Positions 6,065-10,279 of a stretch of DNA of 10,279 bases are shown piece after piece. Position 1 is the first letter of the stretch. Each line of letters opens with the position of its first letter. This DNA comes from CAZFYZ01 sp964523735 (GTDB lineage Bacteria; Armatimonadota; UBA5829). The DNA is taken from positions 1-10,279 of the forward strand of contig CAZFYZ010000124.1 in NCBI GenBank assembly GCA_964523735.1, in the 5' to 3' direction. The notes beneath the pieces were generated by a model. It did no database searches, was not told where the DNA came from, and saw only the letters and a list, made by a program, of their open reading frames with translations. Both the position numbers and the translations under genes were made by a program.

Positions 6065-7369
6065 TTGGCTAGTTGGTGGAAGAAGGATCTTGATCTTGCA
6101 GGCTATGTGTTCTACAGGGGTGAGCTTTGCCCGAGAGCGGAAGACTTCGACTTTCTTGGTGGAAGCGGGATCAGTCTTAAGCAGTTGGATGCGCCGTCTG
6201 GTGGATGGATCCTGCAGTTGACTCATCCGGAATGGGGCAAGGCGCGGCTTCTGTGCATGCGAGATCAGCCGGCGCCTCCACGGGAGATGTTCGAATACTC
6301 GTTCATTCCGGAAGCGGACAGGCAGGCGGCAAAATCTTGCCGCACTTCCGTCCGACTTGAAATGCGTGGCAAGCACGAACACGTGCTTCGCGACCGCAAG
6401 GTGATGCTTCGCTACATGAGGGCCATAATGGCCGATGACGGCGTGGTGGCGATGGATGGATTGTCCGGCAAGGTATGGACGCGGGACGAACTTGATGATG
6501 AACTGAGCCATGACGCTGACCTCGATGTAGCCGGAATCCTCAACATCCACGCGATAACCGATGACGGCCAATCTGCGTTCTGGATCCACACTCACGGGTT
6601 AGCTGAGATCGGCTCTCATGACTTTGATGTGCTGGATCCTTCGCCGAGCATGCTGATGGCGGAGGAGCTGTTCCGAGCGGTCGCATTTCTGCTGTTGGAG
6701 GGAGCCGTGGGGCCATCATCCCCTCCTTTTGAGCTTTTGCATCCGGGTGCAGTTGCTAGATTGGTTCCCATGGCGGAGTTTCTCGCTGGAACAGACGCTA
6801 AGCGCAGGGAATCGCTTGCGCCGAGTGTGGATGACGGCCATCGCAAGGGGCATTTGGTTCTGTGCGAGCCTGGGGGTACCTTTTTTGGGCGCCTGTTGGG
6901 ACGATCGACTCTTCAGCCCGTGAAGTTTCTGACAAAGGAGCTGCCGGAAGATCCAATGCTGATGTTCTCGACCACGGCGTCGGAGCTGATGGCGGAGCGC
7001 GCGCGGGGGACGTACTCCATGCTGCGCCGGCTTGGGGATGAGTTTGCAGAGTTCGAGTTTCCCACTCTGGTAAAGATAGGCTTCAAGGTGGACGATGCCA
7101 AGTCTGACACCGAGCGGGAGCACATGTGGTTCATCGTTCACGAACTGATGGATGCTTCCGTCGATGCCACGCTTGTAAACCAGCCCTACGGGATCGCCCG
7201 CATGAAAGAAGGTGACCGGGGCAGGCACCCGGTCTGCGAGCTGTCAGACTGGATGATCATGACTCCGGCGGGGAGCATCAATCCCAGGTCAACAGCAGCG
7301 GTGAGAATGATCCGAGAGAATCCGGATAAGGTGCGTGAGGCGATGAAGGATAGTGGTTCCGACGGCTAG
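6065..7369 (+). CDS. hypothetical protein, DUF4026-like N-terminal part with DUF2314-like C-terminus
   Basis: The 434-residue soluble protein has no signal peptide or membrane helix. Its C-terminal part (about 335-420) reads KIGFK..., EHMWF (352-356), then LVNQPYGI (370-377) and CELSDWMI (391-398). This is the EHMW...N-P...SDW pattern of DUF2314 (YegJ-like). The middle contains WIHTHGL (173-179) followed by an acidic helical stretch, which from memory fits DUF4026, a family found fused to DUF2314. The biochemical role of both is unknown. The start is TTG at 6065: the frame is open only back to a TAA at 6026, and no ATG occurs before residue 65, so a non-ATG start is needed; a weak CGGGGTG sits 5 nt upstream. 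The gene is divergent from the secreted-protein gene and is not in an operon with its neighbours. That it is a gene is near certain; the domain names are moderately sure. Confidence 0.8.
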   Translation: MASWWKKDLDLAGYVFYRGELCPRAEDFDFLGGSGISLKQLDAPSGGWILQLTHPEWGKARLLCMRDQPAPPREMFEYSFIPEADRQAAKSCRTSVRLEMRGKHEHVLRDRKVMLRYMRAIMADDGVVAMDGLSGKVWTRDELDDELSHDADLDVAGILNIHAITDDGQSAFWIHTHGLAEIGSHDFDVLDPSPSMLMAEELFRAVAFLLLEGAVGPSSPPFELLHPGAVARLVPMAEFLAGTDAKRRESLAPSVDDGHRKGHLVLCEPGGTFFGRLLGRSTLQPVKFLTKELPEDPMLMFSTTASELMAERARGTYSMLRRLGDEFAEFEFPTLVKIGFKVDDAKSDTEREHMWFIVHELMDASVDATLVNQPYGIARMKEGDRGRHPVCELSDWMIMTPAGSINPRSTAAVRMIRENPDKVREAMKDSGSDG

Positions 7370-7403
7370 CCGGGCTTCACTACGATCAGTATGAGTGGAG
7401 CGT

Positions 7404-7426
7404 GAGCCGTTTCCCGAGCGGTTCCC
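7404..7426. repeat. imperfect tandem repeat just upstream of the paaK-like promoter
   Basis: GAGCCGTTTCCC (7404-7415) is followed at once by GAGCGGTTCCC (7416-7426), a degenerate head-to-tail duplication ending 2 bp before the candidate -35 box. Such half-site spacing can mark a regulator site, but the repeat is short and could be chance. Confidence 0.3.
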
Positions 7427-7428
7427 TC

Positions 7429-7457
7429 TTGCGCGCTACGCAATAATGTGTCATAAT
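7429..7457 (+). promoter_or_regulatory. extended -10 promoter of the CoA ligase operon
   Basis: TTGCGC (7429-7434) and CATAAT (7452-7457) are 17 bp apart. The -10 is preceded by TGT, making an extended -10 element (TGn-CATAAT). The -35 is weak outside its TTG. Transcription would start near 7464, about 50 nt before the ATG at 7513. Confidence 0.55.
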
Positions 7458-7512
7458 TGGCAGAGCTTAAGAAACTGGTCACATCAATTGGTTCTGCGGG
7501 GGCTGATAGGCA

Positions 7513-8829
7513 ATGTATTTTTGGAACAAAGACGCTGAGTGCATGCATCCTGATGAGCTCAGCGCCCTGCGCGACTGGCGGTTGGTGAAGACGGTTCGCC
7601 ACGCCTACGAGAATGTGCCCTGTTACAGGAAGAAGTTTGATGACATTGGGCTTAAGCCCGACGACATCAAAGGCACGAAGGACCTGCACAAGCTACCTTT
7701 CACCACGAAGTCCGAATTCAGAGACAACTACCCGTTCGGCATGTTCGCGGTGCCGATGGATCAAGTTGTTCGCGTTCATGCCAGTTCCGGTACTACTGGC
7801 AAGTCCACGGTGGTCGGTTATACCCGCGAGGACTTGGCTATGTGGGCCGAGATGATGGCCCGCACGCTTGGAGCAGGCGGCACCACTCACGGTGACGTTC
7901 TGCAGAACGCCTACGGCTACGGTCTTTTCACAGGCGGACTAGGCGCTCACTACGGCGCGGAGAGAATTGGCGCCTCGGTTGTCCCGATGTCCGGCGGCAA
8001 CTCCAAGCGCCAGATCCAGATAATGCAGGACTTTGGCAGCACGGTCCTCTGCTGCACTCCAAGCTATGCGACTCTGCTGGGCGAGACCGCCGCTGAGATG
8101 GGCATAGACATGAAGAAGCTTGCCCTGCGCGTTGCATTCCTTGGTGCTGAGCCCTGGACCGAGAGCATGCGCAAGCAGATCGAGCAATCGCTCTCGGTCG
8201 ACGCACTGGATATCTACGGCCTCAGCGAGGTCATGGGCCCCGGCGTCGCGTTCGAGTGTATGGACAAGAGCGGCCTGCACGTCAATGAGGATAACTTCAT
8301 TGCGGAGATCATCGATCCCGAGACAGGCAAGCAGCTGCCGCCAGGCACGAAGGGCGAGTTGGTCTTTACGACGCTCACCAAGCAGGGATTGCCACTGCTG
8401 AGATATCGCACAAGGGACATCACTTACCTGGACACCTCCCCATGCGCGTGCGGCCGGACGTTCGCCAGAATGCACCGCGTCATGGGCCGCACCGACGATA
8501 TGCTGATCATCCGCGGCGTCAACGTGTTCCCCTCCCAGATCGAGGAAGTCCTCATGGAGATCAAGGGAACCGAGCCGCATTATGTGATCGTCGTTGACCG
8601 CGAGCACGGGTCGATGGACACGCTCGAGGTTTGGGTTGAGGTCTCGCCCGATCTGGTCTCGGACGAGGTTCGAGCTCTCGAACAGATGGAGCAGAAGATC
8701 GCCCGCGAGCTGCAGTCGCTGTTGGGCATCTCGCTCAAGGTGAAGCTCGTCGAACCGAAGACTATTGCCCGAAGTGAGGGCAAGGCGAAGAGAGTTGTCG
8801 ATAGGAGGGACCTGTACGGTGAAGGTTAA
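7513..8829 (+). CDS. paaK: phenylacetate-CoA ligase family protein
   Basis: The 438-residue protein is an adenylate-forming enzyme of the PaaK type: aryl acid + ATP + CoA gives aryl-CoA + AMP + PPi. Visible motifs in order: the N-terminal AYENVPCYRKKF typical of PaaK (31-42), the phosphate-binding loop SSGTTGKST (91-99), YGLSE (235-239), the YRTRD hinge region (298-302), the paired cysteines CACGR (311-315), and the C-terminal GRTDDMLIIRGVNVFPSQIE (325-344). The catalytic lysine is likely in EGKAKR (422-427). Length is normal for the family. The ATG is preceded only by a modest GGGGG-containing stretch. The gene begins a three-gene cluster with an ACT-domain protein and a solute-binding protein. 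Phenylacetate is the default substrate, but homologues also use other aryl or indole acetates, so specificity is inferred. Confidence 0.9.
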   Translation: MYFWNKDAECMHPDELSALRDWRLVKTVRHAYENVPCYRKKFDDIGLKPDDIKGTKDLHKLPFTTKSEFRDNYPFGMFAVPMDQVVRVHASSGTTGKSTVVGYTREDLAMWAEMMARTLGAGGTTHGDVLQNAYGYGLFTGGLGAHYGAERIGASVVPMSGGNSKRQIQIMQDFGSTVLCCTPSYATLLGETAAEMGIDMKKLALRVAFLGAEPWTESMRKQIEQSLSVDALDIYGLSEVMGPGVAFECMDKSGLHVNEDNFIAEIIDPETGKQLPPGTKGELVFTTLTKQGLPLLRYRTRDITYLDTSPCACGRTFARMHRVMGRTDDMLIIRGVNVFPSQIEEVLMEIKGTEPHYVIVVDREHGSMDTLEVWVEVSPDLVSDEVRALEQMEQKIARELQSLLGISLKVKLVEPKTIARSEGKAKRVVDRRDLYGEG

Positions 8830-9250
8830 CCAGCTTTCAGTCTTTCTGGAGAACAAGTCCGGCCGGCTGGCCGATGTAACCCGCGCTCTGCACGAGGCCG
8901 GTATCAATATCCGTGCACTCTCGATTGCAGACACGATCGACTACGGCCTGCTGAGGCTGATCGTGAACGACCCTGTTGCCGCCAAAGCCGCTCTCACGAG
9001 TGGTGGGTTCACGCTGGCGCTTACGGAGGTGCTTGCTATCGAGGTGCCTGACAAGCCGGGCGGGCTGGCCGGGATCATAGAGATACTCTCAGGTGAAGGC
9101 ATCAACATCGAGTATATGTATGCTTTCGTCGGTCGTTCGGGAGAGCACGCTATTGTGATCTTCAGGATCGAACGCGTTGATGACGCGCTTGCGATCCTGC
9201 AGAAGAAGGGCGTGCGCATCCTTACCGGCGACGAACTGCACGCACTATAG
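8819..9250 (+). CDS. tandem ACT-domain protein
   Basis: The 143-residue protein consists of two ACT domains, the beta-alpha-beta-beta-alpha-beta fold that binds amino acids. ACT1 covers about residues 4-66, with its glycine turn at SGRLADV (14-20). ACT2 covers about 71-140, with PGGLAGI at 80-86. There is no catalytic domain, so it is probably a sensor or regulatory subunit. I chose GTG at 8819 because AGGAGGGA lies 8 nt upstream and the fold begins there; a longer frame from 8765 would add residues translated out of frame from the ligase gene. The start overlaps the ligase gene by 11 bp, suggesting translational coupling. Stand-alone ACT proteins next to phenylacetate-CoA ligase genes are, from memory, a recurring arrangement in anaerobes. 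The ligand is unknown. Confidence 0.9.
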   Translation: MKVNQLSVFLENKSGRLADVTRALHEAGINIRALSIADTIDYGLLRLIVNDPVAAKAALTSGGFTLALTEVLAIEVPDKPGGLAGIIEILSGEGINIEYMYAFVGRSGEHAIVIFRIERVDDALAILQKKGVRILTGDELHAL

Positions 9251-9293
9251 GTCTCTACATCGTCGGAGACAAGGCTTATCGGAGGAAATTGGT

Positions 9294-10279
9294 ATGCAGA
9301 GAAGACGTTTGCTTCTGGCCGCGGCGCTGATCTTTGCGCTGATGGCCATGTCAATCGCGTCCTGTGTGGCTGCGAAGAAGGCGCCTGTGGTGATCGGCGC
9401 GATCTTCACTACCACCGGCGACAATGCTCCGCTTGGGGTCCCTGAGCGTGAGACCGTCGAGATGCTTGTCAAGCAGGTTAACGCCAAGGGCGGGATCAAG
9501 GGTCGGCCTGTAAAGGTCGAGTTCTTTGACGACGCAGGGAAGCCTGAGCAGGCCGTGCAGGCATGCCAGAGGCTGCTGGCGCGCAAGGATGTGATCGGCA
9601 TCATCGGCCCGACTCTGACGGGTCCCAGCCTCGCGATAGTTAACATGTGTCAAGCGGCCAAGATGCCGCTCGTTTCCGCCGCAGCGAGCATCAAGATAGT
9701 TGACCCCGTCAAGCCCTACGTGTTTAAGACTGCTCAGACCGATGCGATGGCCGTAGCAAAGCTGATTCAGTACCTCAAGCAGAAGAGGATCAAGCGGATC
9801 GGCTTCATCAACGACTCCAACGCGTATGGCTCCAGCGGGAGGGACCAGTGGATCGAGCAGTCCAAGGCCGCCGGCATTCAGACAGTTGCGATGGAGTCTT
9901 TCGCAACGAGCGACACTGACATGACCAGCCAGCTCACTTCGATCAGGGCCAAGAACCCGCAGGCGGTGGTGTGCTGGGGAACAAACCCGGGTCCCGCGAT
10001 CGTGGCTGAGAACATGCGCAAGCTTCAGATGAAGATGCCGCTGCTGATGAGCCATGGCATCGCCAACATGGAGTTCGTCAAGTTGGCGGGTCCCGCGGCT
10101 GATGGAGTCATCTTCCCTGCGGGCAAACTGCTTGTCGCAAAGCAGATCCCCGGGAGCGATCTGCAGAAGAAGGTGCTGCTGAAGTATACGGCCGACTTCC
10201 AGAAAGCGGTCAAGAAGGGTCCGAACACGTTTGGCGGACACGGCTACGACGCTTTCATGCTTCTGGTGAACGGTGCGAA
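9294..10279 (+). CDS. LivK-type ABC transporter substrate-binding lipoprotein (3' end outside window)
   Basis: A frame of 328 residues runs from ATG at 9294 to the window end without a stop. The N-terminus has positively charged MQRRR, a hydrophobic core, and a lipobox IASC with Cys24, so it is probably exported and lipid-anchored. The rest fits the Peripla_BP_6/leucine-isoleucine-valine-binding fold: VVIGAIFTTTGDNAPLG (32-48), VNAKGGIKGRPV (62-73), IGPTLTGPSL (104-113), PYVFKT (141-146) and DAFMLL (319-324). About 50 residues are missing relative to typical members. A strong GGAGGAAA lies 5 nt before the ATG, and the gap to the ACT gene is 43 bp, so it is likely co-transcribed. The ligand may be a branched-chain or aromatic amino acid, or an aryl acid matching the upstream ligase; the sequence does not decide. 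The permease and ATPase genes would be expected to follow. Confidence 0.92.
   Translation, partial: MQRRRLLLAAALIFALMAMSIASCVAAKKAPVVIGAIFTTTGDNAPLGVPERETVEMLVKQVNAKGGIKGRPVKVEFFDDAGKPEQAVQACQRLLARKDVIGIIGPTLTGPSLAIVNMCQAAKMPLVSAAASIKIVDPVKPYVFKTAQTDAMAVAKLIQYLKQKRIKRIGFINDSNAYGSSGRDQWIEQSKAAGIQTVAMESFATSDTDMTSQLTSIRAKNPQAVVCWGTNPGPAIVAENMRKLQMKMPLLMSHGIANMEFVKLAGPAADGVIFPAGKLLVAKQIPGSDLQKKVLLKYTADFQKAVKKGPNTFGGHGYDAFMLLVNGA

Noticed and set aside
8765..8818. Longer N-terminus for the ACT-domain protein
   Set aside because: The extra residues are an out-of-frame reading of the ligase C-terminus. The GTG at 8819 has a proper ribosome-binding site and matches the start of the ACT fold.
7939..8934. 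331-codon open frame on the minus strand
   Set aside because: It lies opposite the clear CoA ligase and ACT genes and has no family motif.
9351..10241. 296-codon open frame on the minus strand
   Set aside because: It is antisense to the solute-binding protein gene, whose signal peptide and fold motifs are clear.

Overview
The window holds eight protein-coding genes of a GC-rich bacterium (roughly high-50s % GC by eye), on both strands, with no RNA gene, CRISPR array, transposase or phage gene. I cannot name the lineage. A lipoprotein-type solute-binding protein, a large secreted cysteine-rich protein, three TTG starts, a WYL regulator and a DUF4026/DUF2314-type protein would suit an environmental, possibly anaerobic bacterium outside the best-studied model groups, but none of these is diagnostic.

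Left part (1-2280): a CorA-type divalent cation channel (minus, cut by the window edge at its C-terminus) lies behind a 3-isopropylmalate dehydrogenase-like gene (minus). The 140-bp gap between them carries a palindromic element built on the motif TTTCGTG. The dehydrogenase is divergent from a WYL-domain transcriptional regulator (plus, 2281-3273). Their 162-bp shared upstream region contains an 8-bp inverted repeat that could be an operator.

Middle part (3274-6064): the WYL gene and a 763-residue secreted gene (minus) converge on a 207-bp spacer packed with perfect inverted repeats. One is a strong GC hairpin followed by a T-rich run that serves as the secreted gene's terminator. The secreted protein has a signal peptide, SdrD_B/Cna-B-like beta modules with a calcium-loop-like sequence, 26 cysteines and a distinct C-terminal region, but no recognisable wall anchor. 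A good sigma70-type promoter (TTTACA-17-TATATG) sits upstream of it. A hypothetical protein with a DUF2314-like C-terminus and a DUF4026-like N-terminal part is transcribed divergently.

Right part (7370-10279): an extended -10 promoter precedes a compact operon of a phenylacetate-CoA ligase-family enzyme, a two-ACT-domain protein whose GTG start overlaps the ligase by 11 bp, and a lipoprotein LivK-type (Peripla_BP_6) substrate-binding protein cut by the window end. Together they suggest uptake of an aryl or branched organic acid or amino acid, its CoA activation, and amino-acid sensing by the ACT protein.

I see no clearly new multi-gene system. The points most worth a second look are the mixed cofactor and substrate motifs of the dehydrogenase, the two palindrome-rich spacers, the cysteine-rich secreted protein, and the divergently transcribed DUF4026/DUF2314-like protein.
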